Shown: positions 1-7,293 of the stretch, piece after piece
How the letters are laid out: each line of letters opens with the position of its first letter
Numbering within the stretch: position 1 is the first letter of the stretch
DNA from: JALRHH01 sp964638875
GTDB taxonomy: Bacteria; Patescibacteriota; Saccharimonadia; Saccharimonadales; JALRHH01
Direction: 5' to 3'
Assembly (NCBI GenBank): GCA_964638875.1
Contig: CAZXBL010000004.1
Location: forward strand, 1-40,263
DNA length: 40,263 bases
The notes under the pieces: generated by a model
Databases searched by the model: none
Told to the model about the DNA's origin: nothing
Seen by the model: the letters and a program-made list of their open reading frames with translations, nothing else
Position numbers and translations under genes: made by a program

Positions 1-44
1 ACAAAGCCACGCACAGGAGTTTGCTGCGAGCATGGTTGTGGTAT

Positions 45-62
45 ATATGGCTTTTGCCATAT
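45..62. terminator. Perfect short hairpin at window start
   Basis: ATATGGC and GCCATAT form a perfect 7-bp stem around a TTTT loop. It lies just before the AT-rich region that precedes the gene starting at 122, so it may end an upstream gene outside the window or be an operator. No U-tract follows, so a terminator role is uncertain. Confidence 0.3.
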
Positions 63-121
63 TCCTGGTACGATCACCAATATATTGCAATAATATAGTC
101 TATGTGGCATTATATATTCCT

Positions 122-487
122 ATGACAGAGAATAACCCAGCACAGTTTTGCGAAGATTGCCCATTTGTGCCTAGCGGAGTAGTAGCAGAAGTGACTGCTG
201 TTGAGCTTATGACTCCTGGTGAAATTCGCCGACATCAGTCAACTGGACAGATAAAAAATTTCCCTGGTCCAGTTGAGAGGTCGACTGCAAGAGTCATTTC
301 AACTGCCCTTCGCTCATCCAACCCAGCGGTAGACGTAGGTGATGAGGCTGAATTATTTGTTGTAAGCAACGGTAACACCTCTAATGACATCAAAGAGGCC
401 ATTCGGAACTGCCCAAATCCAAAAGTTGGCAAGTTTGCGAAGGTACTAGGTTCAAAAGGTTTGTGCCAAGCCATGCAAATTAGATAG
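122..487 (+). CDS. Small Cys-containing hypothetical protein
   Basis: A 121-residue soluble protein that I do not recognise. It opens with a CxxC motif (C10, C13, in FCEDCPF) and has two more cysteines late (C97, C115), so a structural zinc site is possible but not shown. There is no signal peptide or membrane segment when the start at 122 is used. The frame is open upstream to an ATG at 32, but that would add 30 residues translated from AT-rich, hairpin-containing DNA that looks like a promoter, so I prefer 122. No Shine-Dalgarno precedes 122; AT-rich TATATA sequence lies directly upstream. It stands alone, ahead of a promoter-driven surface protein. Confidence 0.6.
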   Translation: MTENNPAQFCEDCPFVPSGVVAEVTAVELMTPGEIRRHQSTGQIKNFPGPVERSTARVISTALRSSNPAVDVGDEAELFVVSNGNTSNDIKEAIRNCPNPKVGKFAKVLGSKGLCQAMQIR

Positions 488-541
488 CTGTTGCATAACA
501 ATCAGTTCAGTTTTTAAGTGGTTCCAGTTCACCCTTATACT

Positions 542-557
542 TTCACCAACTGGTGAA
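542..557. promoter_or_regulatory. Inverted repeat TTCACCA-AC-TGGTGAA
   Basis: Two perfect 7-bp arms separated by 2 bp, about 70 bp upstream of the -35 box of the 704 gene. The compact symmetry suits a dimeric regulator's operator more than a terminator, since no U-run follows. Related half-sites (TTCACC, GGTGAA) occur upstream of the Crp/Fnr gene at 36862-36867 and 36909-36914. A link is speculative. Confidence 0.35.
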
Positions 558-624
558 TTAATAGCCTATTATCTGGGCTTTTCTCTGTATTAACCCTTAA
601 GCTATATATTTATACACAAGTATA

Positions 625-653
625 TTGACAAAGTAACAAGCATATGCTATTAT
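625..653 (+). promoter_or_regulatory. Strong sigma-70 promoter of the LPNTG protein gene
   Basis: TTGACA at 625-630, a 17-bp spacer and TATTAT at 648-653 are nearly consensus. Transcription should begin near 660, giving a leader of about 45 nt that carries AAGGAG at 688-693, ten bases before the ATG at 704. This is the best classical promoter plus ribosome-binding site in the window. Confidence 0.8.
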
Positions 654-703
654 GTGTGTAATGCAGTATAAAAGCTGCGGTAAGGTTAAGGAGATTTAAA
701 GAG

Positions 704-1708
704 ATGAAGAAATTAGCAATTGCTGCTACTGGCGTTGTACTCGGATTGGCTGTTCTTGGATTTACAGCTTTCTCTGGTAACAATACTGCTGAAGCAGCGC
801 AATGTAAGGTTACTGCCGATGTTCCAAATATCGGTACTAAAATCAAAGAGGACCGTAAGTGGACTCAAAAAGATGGTCGCGCATACATCGTTGTTGATGT
901 AGAGGGTAAGGGTTGTAAAGCACCTGTATCCGTTGCTTCTTGGAAAGCACCAGCTGCTGATGGCCGCCCATTTAGCGAACAAGTATTCTTTAAGGGTCAC
1001 TCAAAGACTCTTGGTGAAGGTCGTCACTTAATGAGTGTTGACAAGCCAGAATGTTTCTTCCAGGTTGACCTTGTACACGGTTTAGACCCACACCCGGGTG
1101 GTAAGCGTGGTCCTAACTATGGTGACTTATTTATCGCCGGTGCAATCGGTGGTAATAAGAAGTGTGCTATGCCAAATACTGCCTGTGAAAGTCTTGCTGT
1201 GACAAAGCTTAGCCGAACTACTTTCCGTATGACGGGTAAAGCAACTATTGAAAACGGTGCCGGTGTACGTGCGTACATATTTACGGTTACTGACAAGAAC
1301 GGCAAAGTTGTTAAGACACAGGATGTTCGTAGCAACGCTGCTACTGCAAGCTTTGTTTACCAACAGGCTACACCAGGTACTTACAATGTAAGCCTGAAGG
1401 TTCTTACTAGCGAAGGTGACAAGACAAGTGCTGCTTGTAAGGGATCATTCGTTGTTAAGCCACCTACTACACCTGGTACTATCGAAGTTTGTGAAATCGC
1501 TACTGGAAAGATCGTAGAGATCAAGGAAAGCGAAATGAGCGACAAGTACACAACTGATGTTACTAAGTGTATCCCTGGAACTCCTGAAAACCCTACTACT
1601 CCTGAAGCCCTACCAAACACAGGTGCTGGCGCAGTAGTCGCAATCTTCACTGGTGTGACATCACTCTCAAGTGCTGCATACTACTTCATCAGCCGCCGAT
1701 TCGCTTAA
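704..1708 (+). CDS. Secreted LPNTG-anchored surface protein
   Basis: A 334-residue exported protein, probably attached to the cell envelope by a sortase. The N-terminus is a Sec signal peptide (MKK, a hydrophobic stretch to about residue 23, likely cleavage after AEA near 32). The middle holds beta-rich, Ig-like sequence with several cysteines and a Pro/Thr-rich spacer near 250-300. The C-terminus is a textbook sorting signal: LPNTG at 303-307, a hydrophobic segment, then RR near the end. A sortase lies at 15036-16274. The gene has its own consensus promoter, a good ribosome-binding site and a strong terminator, consistent with high expression as a monocistron. Its exact surface role (adhesin, host contact) cannot be read from sequence. 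Confidence 0.85.
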   Translation: MKKLAIAATGVVLGLAVLGFTAFSGNNTAEAAQCKVTADVPNIGTKIKEDRKWTQKDGRAYIVVDVEGKGCKAPVSVASWKAPAADGRPFSEQVFFKGHSKTLGEGRHLMSVDKPECFFQVDLVHGLDPHPGGKRGPNYGDLFIAGAIGGNKKCAMPNTACESLAVTKLSRTTFRMTGKATIENGAGVRAYIFTVTDKNGKVVKTQDVRSNAATASFVYQQATPGTYNVSLKVLTSEGDKTSAACKGSFVVKPPTTPGTIEVCEIATGKIVEIKESEMSDKYTTDVTKCIPGTPENPTTPEALPNTGAGAVVAIFTGVTSLSSAAYYFISRRFA

Positions 1709-1731
1709 GAATCAGTAACTGATGACCCCTC

Positions 1732-1760
1732 AAGGACCGCTTGTAATGAGCGGTCCTTTT
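1732..1760 (+). terminator. Rho-independent terminator after the LPNTG gene
   Basis: AAGGACCGCT pairs with AGCGGTCCTT around a 7-nt loop (1742-1748) and is followed by Ts. It sits 24 bp after the stop codon. Confidence 0.85.
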
Positions 1761-1862
1761 GCTGTAAATAACACCCTATTACTGAAGCGTAAGCAGGAAT
1801 ATAATAGTAGTTAGCTACGGGAGCATGAACCACACTTGGTCATAGTTTCTGAGCCTACAGAT

Positions 1863-1957
1863 TAGCAAACATACTTCGGTCACTGTGCGCTACATATACA
1901 AATGACTAACACTATCGAAACGCTACTGAGCGGATCCGTTTCTAGCATAGATTAGTC
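1863..1957 (+). ncRNA. Candidate structured RNA or long structured leader
   Basis: Between the terminator at 1760 and the ATG at 2041 lie 280 bp without a gene but with ordered pairing. TAGC..ACA (1863-1871) pairs with TGT..GCTA (1884-1892). A longer three-part hairpin follows: GACTAA 1904-1909 with TTAGTC 1952-1957, CTAT 1912-1915 with ATAG 1947-1950, and GAAACG 1917-1922 with CGTTTC 1937-1942. TATAAT at 1800-1805 could start a transcript near 1812. It may be the 5' leader of the gene at 2041 or an independent small RNA. I recognise no known family (not tmRNA, RNase P, SRP or T-box). Confidence 0.4.
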
Positions 1958-2040
1958 CTCTCATCCTCACTCCGCTCAACGGCTACAACACTTGTGGACG
2001 TTCTTCTATTTATCTCAATAAATCTTAGGAGGAGGCGTAT

Positions 2041-2292
2041 ATGACACGCACTATCAATCAATCTGTTAACGTAACCGGCTACTACTTTGCCAAGGGGCGT
2101 ACTTTCCCTTCCCGTATCCAGTACGGCAACAAAGAGCTGTATTTTGAGCCAACCGGACTACGCTGCCTGGTGAAGAAAGGCCAGGAGATGTTTGAAATCT
2201 TCAACATGAGCGACGGCCGCGACCAGTACCGCCTCAAATTCGAGCCTCTCGCCCGCAATTGGACCCTGTTAACTCACCAACTAGGTGTATAG
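2041..2292 (+). CDS. Small hypothetical protein (83 aa)
   Basis: A short soluble protein of unknown function, rich in aromatic and basic residues, without signal peptide or membrane segment; it looks like a small beta-strand fold. The start is secured by a very strong ribosome-binding site (AGGAGGAGG a few bases upstream). It follows a 280-bp structured non-coding stretch, so its translation may be controlled by that leader. Codon choice is more GC-rich than in the neighbours (many C-ending codons), which may signal high expression. No domain was recognised. Confidence 0.7.
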   Translation: MTRTINQSVNVTGYYFAKGRTFPSRIQYGNKELYFEPTGLRCLVKKGQEMFEIFNMSDGRDQYRLKFEPLARNWTLLTHQLGV

Positions 2293-2329
2293 CATTTTAG
2301 TTGCTTATATGGTATAGTCTAGCTCACTT

Positions 2330-2722
2330 ATGGAAGTGAACCGGAAAGAAACACTTAGACCCCGCCGATCCAAAGGGCATTATCTTAGGTTGGTTGGCGG
2401 CGCCGCTACGTTAGCGGTAGGCATGAGTGTGGCGGCTATTTATACCGTAGAGACCCCGATCGATAAGTATAAAAATAACTTTACAGACGACGGCAAGTGT
2501 CTAGACGGGACTGTTTATGATGAAGAAAAGGGTGCCGATGTAACACTTGAGACTGAGAATGGTGCCCAGGTGGTCCGTGTGGTGCCCGACGCTGCTAACA
2601 CTCATACCCCTGCAGTTTTGTATATCACTGAAATAGATAAGGGCTGGTTTGGTTTTGGCGACCACCAAACAGGCATATATCTAACTGAGAAGAACTGCGA
2701 AAACGTCCCGGACGGCTACTAG
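2330..2722 (+). CDS. Membrane-anchored small extracytoplasmic protein
   Basis: A 130-residue protein with a basic N-terminus (RPRRSK), one membrane span at about residues 21-40 and an outward domain of about 85 residues with two cysteines (C57, C123) that could form a disulfide. Function unknown. TATAGT at 2313-2318 is a possible -10 box, 11 bp before the ATG. There is no clear Shine-Dalgarno. The stop overlaps tail-to-tail with that of the converging umuC-like gene in the four bases CTAG at 2719-2722. Confidence 0.65.
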   Translation: MEVNRKETLRPRRSKGHYLRLVGGAATLAVGMSVAAIYTVETPIDKYKNNFTDDGKCLDGTVYDEEKGADVTLETENGAQVVRVVPDAANTHTPAVLYITEIDKGWFGFGDHQTGIYLTEKNCENVPDGY

Positions 2723-4044
2723 GCTGGTCTAACTGCAGGTAAATCGTCCCACTCACTGACGTAGCGGGGGCTGCGTAGTTTGCGCTGTGGCTGCCATCTG
2801 ACAGCTATGTCTTCGGCGGCATAACGAATTTTATGGGCGCCATACTTATTATTAATCGCATCTACTGCCTGCATGCGTTGTTTTGCTATGTCATGACTCT
2901 GGACGTCAGTGATACCGAGTAAATCTGTCTGTAATTGCCAATCAGGTACGAAATCGTGCAGTAATATACCCGCGCGGTGGTACGAAATACTTGGCTGATA
3001 GATATCCCTGAATAACTGCGTCAATGTCTTGATAAGCGTCTCTGTGTCGGCAGTTGGTTGGTTGAATTTTACTTCCCTGGACCACGTAGCATAGCCTGGC
3101 TTGTGTTTGTCTGTGGTAGCAAACATAGAGACGCGGCAAGTTAACTGGTGACTCCTGCGCAGTTTGAACGCCCCACGCGTTACAAAGCTGGCAATTGCTG
3201 CCTCTACCACGGCGCTATCACGGGTGTCTTCGCCGAAAGTACGGGTGACGGAGATGCTTTTTGGCAGCCTACCCTCCAGCTCCAACGGAAAGCAGCTAAT
3301 GCCGTTCAGTTCCGCAACCAACTGCCTCCCATGGATGCCCATGAGTTGCTGCATATGCCGCGGGCTGGCATCAGTAATGGCTAGAGCGTTCCCCAGCCCT
3401 TCGCCCCTCATTTTAGGTGCCAGACGCCAACCAATACCCCAGATATCCCCCACTACCGTTTTAGCCAGGTGCTCACGTGATTTATCTCTGTCAAACTGTG
3501 AAAACTCCGACATTTCATGGTTTTCACGACTTTTCACGAGTGACAGTACGCCACCCAATTCAGGGTCCTTTTTAGCACGTAAATTAGCCAATTTAGCGAG
3601 TGTCTTAGTAGGCGCAATGCCGATTGATACAGGGATACCAACCCAATCAAAAATGAGTTTACGTATCTCCCGCCCCCATTCCTCGTAATCCGCAATGGGC
3701 AAAGTGCTCAGATCTAGAAATGATTCATCAACTGAGTAAATTTCGATCTTTGGTGTGATAGATGTCAGCAGCGCGGTAATGCGGCGTGAAACATTGCCGT
3801 ATAGTTCAAAGTTGGCACTGAATTTGACCACCTGGTGTCGTTCAAACAGATCTCGGTATTTGAATGCGGGTGCGCCCATGGGGATGCCAATTTCCTTCGC
3901 TTCGGCGCTGCGTGAAACTGCGCAGCCATCGTTACTACTCAGCACAACGACTGGTCTGCCTTCCAGGTCAGGTCGAAATAACCTCTCGCAGGATACAAAG
4001 AAGTTATTACAGTCTATGAGTGCGAATACAGGCGGACGCTTCAT
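2719..4044 (-). CDS. umuC: Y-family DNA polymerase, UmuC-like (Pol V catalytic subunit)
   Basis: Error-prone translesion polymerase of 441 residues. The palm has the two acidic sites of the family: D11 in LIDCNNFF and D106-E107 in YSVDES. NDGCAVSRS and the little-finger region follow, then the C-terminal DUF4113-type tail (GAHKIRYAAED, then SPRYVSEW) found in UmuC but not DinB. QTDLLG near the C-terminal third could be a clamp-binding motif. The start at 4044 is chosen because the protein begins MKRPPVFALID and its ATG overlaps the stop of the UmuD-like gene (ATGA at 4041-4044), so translation is coupled. An in-frame start at 4149 would lie inside the upstream gene. Confidence 0.92.
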   Translation of the reverse strand: MKRPPVFALIDCNNFFVSCERLFRPDLEGRPVVVLSSNDGCAVSRSAEAKEIGIPMGAPAFKYRDLFERHQVVKFSANFELYGNVSRRITALLTSITPKIEIYSVDESFLDLSTLPIADYEEWGREIRKLIFDWVGIPVSIGIAPTKTLAKLANLRAKKDPELGGVLSLVKSRENHEMSEFSQFDRDKSREHLAKTVVGDIWGIGWRLAPKMRGEGLGNALAITDASPRHMQQLMGIHGRQLVAELNGISCFPLELEGRLPKSISVTRTFGEDTRDSAVVEAAIASFVTRGAFKLRRSHQLTCRVSMFATTDKHKPGYATWSREVKFNQPTADTETLIKTLTQLFRDIYQPSISYHRAGILLHDFVPDWQLQTDLLGITDVQSHDIAKQRMQAVDAINNKYGAHKIRYAAEDIAVRWQPQRKLRSPRYVSEWDDLPAVRPA

Positions 4045-4400
4045 CGGATGTCCTTGAAGATGTGGGTGGTGCTGGTGACCATCCCCCATATAGTTGCTTG
4101 TTTTGGCACTTGTGACAGGTGGCTCAGCATGAACACGTCCTCGTGCCACCAGACAACGATATCATTCTGATGCGCGGTTAAAGAACGGTCGATAATGGCA
4201 ATATCGCCGTTAAAAATGCCTAGGTGTCGCCACTCGTTCCCCTGCACGCGCATCATATAGCTGCTAGCGCTATGCGCGATTAGTAACTGGTTAAGATCGA
4301 GGTCCTTCAGACTGGCATCTATCGCCGGATTAGGAAACCCAGTATGTACAGCAATCCCATCCTGGGAGACCCCTTTGTGATATATGTTTTGAGACTCCAT
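4041..4400 (-). CDS. umuD: UmuD-like protein lacking the Ser/Lys protease dyad
   Basis: A 119-residue homologue of UmuD, the partner of the polymerase encoded immediately downstream. The alignment to E. coli UmuD from memory is clear: GFPNPAID for GFPSPAAD, LDLNQLLIAH for IDLNQLLIQH, then GIFNGDIAIIDRSLTA. However, the nucleophile motif GDSM is replaced by GNEW (Glu56 at the Ser60 position) and FTVKKL by FMLSHL (Ser93 at the Lys97 position). The cleavage-site Cys24 is Thr20. Autocleavage therefore seems impossible. Only 20 residues precede the conserved Gly21. A ribosome-binding site (GGAAGGG) lies 7 nt before the ATG. An SOS-type cleavage switch seems to have been lost. Confidence 0.85.
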   Translation of the reverse strand: MESQNIYHKGVSQDGIAVHTGFPNPAIDASLKDLDLNQLLIAHSASSYMMRVQGNEWRHLGIFNGDIAIIDRSLTAHQNDIVVWWHEDVFMLSHLSQVPKQATIWGMVTSTTHIFKDIR

Positions 4401-4449
4401 AAAACTACCCTTCCAACAAAAATTAAGAGATATAAATGATTTAGATTGG

Positions 4450-4465
4450 ATCCATTGGTATGGAT
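4450..4465. promoter_or_regulatory. Inverted repeat upstream of the umuDC-like pair
   Basis: ATCCAT-TGGT-ATGGAT is a perfect 6-bp dyad with a 4-bp spacer, 50 bp upstream of the UmuD-like start. If TTTATA at 4431-4436 (minus strand) is the -10 box, the dyad overlaps the -35 position, the place for a repressor. It does not resemble the E. coli or Bacillus LexA box. Confidence 0.4.
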
Positions 4466-4556
4466 AGAGCCGTTTGGTAACGACAGGTAGTTATAAAGTC
4501 TGTGCGGAGGAATCACTAGGTGAAGCCCACACATGGCTACAAATAGTATATCACTG

Positions 4557-5252
4557 CTATTCTGGCAGTTCTAAGTTCTCGATGGTTCTGCCTGCAGGCT
4601 CGGTTGCTGGCATTGGAGCGCGAGGACGAACACGTCGCTTTTTACTGGGTCTACTTCCCTTAGGGGCATCAGGCAGTGAAATAGGCACAGTTTGAGGCAG
4701 AACTGCTTCCCCTCTCGCTGCACGGGCATAAAATAACGGAGGTATAAAGGAGTTCCAAAGTGCAGGATTACTTAGACTAAATGAACCATCATATTCCATT
4801 AGGCTATCGCACGGTTCGAAGCGTTTATTAACGGTAACTTCGCTTTTTCTGAAATGCCACCATGTAAGAAGTTTACCTGCTTTTACGGCAGCAAGCAGCT
4901 GGTTGTTATACCAATTTGCTGCTTCAACACGACCGCTGTTCATAAGTGTTAAGGCTAGGTCTGCGTGTACCACGGGTACTTTGCCGCGGACAGATGGACG
5001 GTCTGATCTTAGTGGAAAACTCATGTCCACGACCTGTGCCTTTATCTCGTCAGGTGCTTCACCTACCGGCAAGGTTTTAACTCGAGCGTAGCCATCAATA
5101 AGCCCGTAACGGTCATCCAAGTCAAATGTCCCCGAATTGAGATCAAAAGTGGAGAGTAGTAACTGCTGAGCTACTATGCCACCACATGCCCTACCATATT
5201 CACTAACCCTACAAGGTCGGTTGATTGTTGCGTAATCGTTCTCGATGGGCAA
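4557..5252 (-). CDS. Hypothetical protein with basic C-terminal tail
   Basis: A protein of about 231 residues that I do not recognise. It is soluble and mixed alpha/beta, with a Trp-rich middle (AANWYNNQLL, LTWWHF) and a Pro/Lys/Arg-rich tail (KKRRVRPRAP) that could bind nucleic acid. The start is uncertain: in frame only a TTG at 5252 is available before the upstream TGA. An ATG at about 5272 in another frame runs for only 31 codons before a stop. It follows a 10-bp-arm dyad at 5265-5298 and could be the last gene of the DUF3048-kinase-receiver operon or have its own promoter. Confidence 0.55.
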   Translation of the reverse strand: MPIENDYATINRPCRVSEYGRACGGIVAQQLLLSTFDLNSGTFDLDDRYGLIDGYARVKTLPVGEAPDEIKAQVVDMSFPLRSDRPSVRGKVPVVHADLALTLMNSGRVEAANWYNNQLLAAVKAGKLLTWWHFRKSEVTVNKRFEPCDSLMEYDGSFSLSNPALWNSFIPPLFYARAARGEAVLPQTVPISLPDAPKGSRPSKKRRVRPRAPMPATEPAGRTIENLELPE

Positions 5253-5264
5253 GGCTTCTCGAGA

Positions 5265-5298
5265 TTCATGTCATAAGGACAATCTCTCATGACATGAA
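5265..5298. promoter_or_regulatory. Long dyad, 10-bp perfect arms
   Basis: TTCATGTCAT at 5265-5274 and ATGACATGAA at 5289-5298 are exact reverse complements, separated by 14 bp. GAGATT 5261-5266 and AATCTC 5281-5286 give an overlapping alternative pairing. On the minus strand it lies between the receiver gene's stop and the next start, without a T-run, so an operator or an attenuator-like switch is more likely than a simple terminator. Confidence 0.5.
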
Positions 5299-5308
5299 GT
5301 ATAACATT

Positions 5309-5701
5309 TTAGCGGGTTTTGAATTGGGTGAGGAATTCTACGAGTTGGCGTGGGGTCATTTCTGCCTTCACCACGTAGGCGTCGGCTTTTTCTTCTACGG
5401 CCAGGCGGTTTTCTTCGCTTTGTTCTAAGTTGGTGGCAATAATTATCTTGGCCTTTAACTTTGGCGCGCTTGGTGCTCGTAGCTCATCCAGGATATCGAG
5501 TCCGGTCATGTTCGGCAGCATGATATCAAGCAAAATGATGTCATAGGAATCGGTCTTGGCTTCTTTTAGTGCCTCCAGCCCATCAAGGATGGTCTTGACC
5601 TCGTAGCCTGCCTTAACAAGTGCGCGGTTGTACAGTTCACTAATGAAGTGTTCGTCCTCGACGCAGAGTACTTTGATACCGTTTGGTTTTACTTTTTCCA
5701 T
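5309..5701 (-). CDS. Stand-alone receiver domain response regulator
   Basis: A 130-residue CheY-like protein with only a receiver domain and no DNA-binding output. The acidic pocket E15-D16, phospho-acceptor D59 (IILLDIMLP), the switch Thr90 and the invariant Lys112 (YVVKAEM) are all present. It lies 17 bp downstream of a PAS histidine kinase, its obvious phosphodonor. Signal output must go through protein contact. It is a close relative of the 130-residue receiver at 35132-35524, which has the phospho-Asp at the same position and also sits beside a kinase, so the cell carries two parallel kinase plus receiver modules. Confidence 0.88.
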   Translation of the reverse strand: MEKVKPNGIKVLCVEDEHFISELYNRALVKAGYEVKTILDGLEALKEAKTDSYDIILLDIMLPNMTGLDILDELRAPSAPKLKAKIIIATNLEQSEENRLAVEEKADAYVVKAEMTPRQLVEFLTQFKTR

Positions 5702-5718
5702 ATATTTATACTATCATC

Positions 5719-7269
5719 CTATCTTCGGTACAGAGAGTGGTTTTTGATCCAACCGTGGGCGTTACGGGTTATTTCGTTATTCTGGCTGTCCTTGAGTTCC
5801 CCAGCGAGGTTTGTGTATGGCTGCAGAGTAAAACCAAAAGTACTACCCTCGCCTTCCTTTGACGAAGCCCAAATTTGCCCACTGTGTGCGTCAATAATTG
5901 ATTTACTAAGGTATAACCCTAAACCAGTACCACTAACTGAGGCACGGGTGCGGTGATTGCGAGAAAACTTCTCGAACAAGTTGGGTAATACACTGGTCGG
6001 GATGCCGCCGCCAAAATCTTGCACCGTGGTCTCTACCAACCCATCTTTGTTAAGGCTGGATTCAATGACAATTTGTTTACTCTCGCCGCTATATTTGATC
6101 GCGTTTTCAAGAAGATTATTGAACACTTCGTAAATACTGACTGGATCAACGGCAACCGTCGGAAGATTTTTAGCCACATTAACCTCGATGATCTTGCCAC
6201 GAGTTTTGGCACGGAGTTGGGCATCGGCTATGCTCTCGGTCAGCACTTCTTTCCATGGCTTTTCTATGAGATGGAGGGATAGCTGGTTATGGTCAATACG
6301 AGCAACGTTCAGGATGTTACTAACAAAGCTACTGAGATGTTTGGCGGCGATTTCCATTTTGACGATAAACTGTTTCATTTCATCGTCCAGTTTGTCTCCA
6401 ACCTCTTCCTCTAATACCTCTATGTAGCCCCGAAGCATGGTGATAGGTGTACGCAGTTCATGAACTGCCAGGGCAACGAAACTAANNNNNNNNNNAAGTT
6501 GGTCGTCATCCTGATTTTAGCGATCCGTACGATCGAACAGCGTAACGATAAACTCTGCCCCGCTGGCGTTGTCGCGGTTGTAGTAGGCGGCAATGTCGCA
6601 CTGACGCATCAAACTGTCATCTTCCTTAGATAAGACGTGGACACGCTCCCAATATACGGTGTCGGTCACTTTGCTCTTCTGACATTCTTCTACCCACGCA
6701 TCCAGTGTATGTTCGCTGGGGAATTCCAGACGTAGGTTATCGAAAAGTGATTTACCAAACAGTTCTGCGCTGCTGGTTTTACAGTAATCAAGCGCTGAGT
6801 TGCTGGCATTTGTGACGATTAAATTCTTGTTAAATACAAAGAGTGGTAACGGCATGTGATTAACCACATTTGCAGACTGAATAACTTGTTTGCGGTGCTC
6901 GATCAAATCTTTACTATTTTCTTGGCTGGCGAACTGATACACCTGCAGAACGATATGAGTCACTAATTCCCGGCCTACCCTTAGCTTATCGAGATTTGGA
7001 GCCGGTGTGGAATGGTGATCGGGGTCTATATGTAGGACTGCTTGCCAAATTGTTTTGACGGGCAAGAGTGCACTTTCTGCAGCGGTGCCAGAAGATATTA
7101 TGGATAAAACAATAACTACCGCTGCAGTGATGGCGGCTGTTACCGCCATTGATACATCTAACGAAGTGGTAAGAAAGGCGTATAGCCCGGCAGATATGGC
7201 GCCAATAAGAAGCATGGATGCCAGCACTGGTAGCTGTACCTGGCTCTTTAACTTCTTGAAATCATCCAC
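5719..7269 (-). CDS. PAS-domain membrane histidine kinase (gap and in-frame stop)
   Basis: Sensor kinase with two membrane spans (about residues 13-34 and 40-60), a PAS domain (about 125-250), then HisKA with the phospho-His motif HELRTP directly after an assembly gap. The HATPase domain has an N box (NLLENAIKYSG), G1 (DFGGGIP) and G2 (GTGLGLYLSKS). The reading frame is interrupted at 6517-6519 by TAA, after DRTDR. The next codons read NQDDDQL and then run into 10 N, after which SFVALAVHELRTP resumes in the same frame. This looks like one gene of about 516 codons in which the stop is a sequence error next to the gap or a real nonsense mutation. It lies 24 bp after the DUF3048 gene and 17 bp before its receiver. 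Confidence 0.8.
6486..6495. other. Assembly gap (10 N) inside the histidine kinase
   Basis: Ten N between the PAS part and the HisKA part of the kinase. The flanking frames agree if the true length is 1 modulo 3. The three gaps in the window are all exactly 10 N. Confidence 0.9.
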
Positions 7270-7293
7270 CCTTATTAATTCCCTGCCCTCGCC

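Noticed and set aside
32..121. N-terminal extension of the first gene from ATG 32
   Set aside because: Covers a hairpin and AT-rich promoter-like DNA; the ATG at 122 gives a compact soluble protein.
3148..3688. Plus-strand ORFs inside the umuC-like gene
   Set aside because: Shadows of the polymerase gene, whose protein is clearly recognisable.
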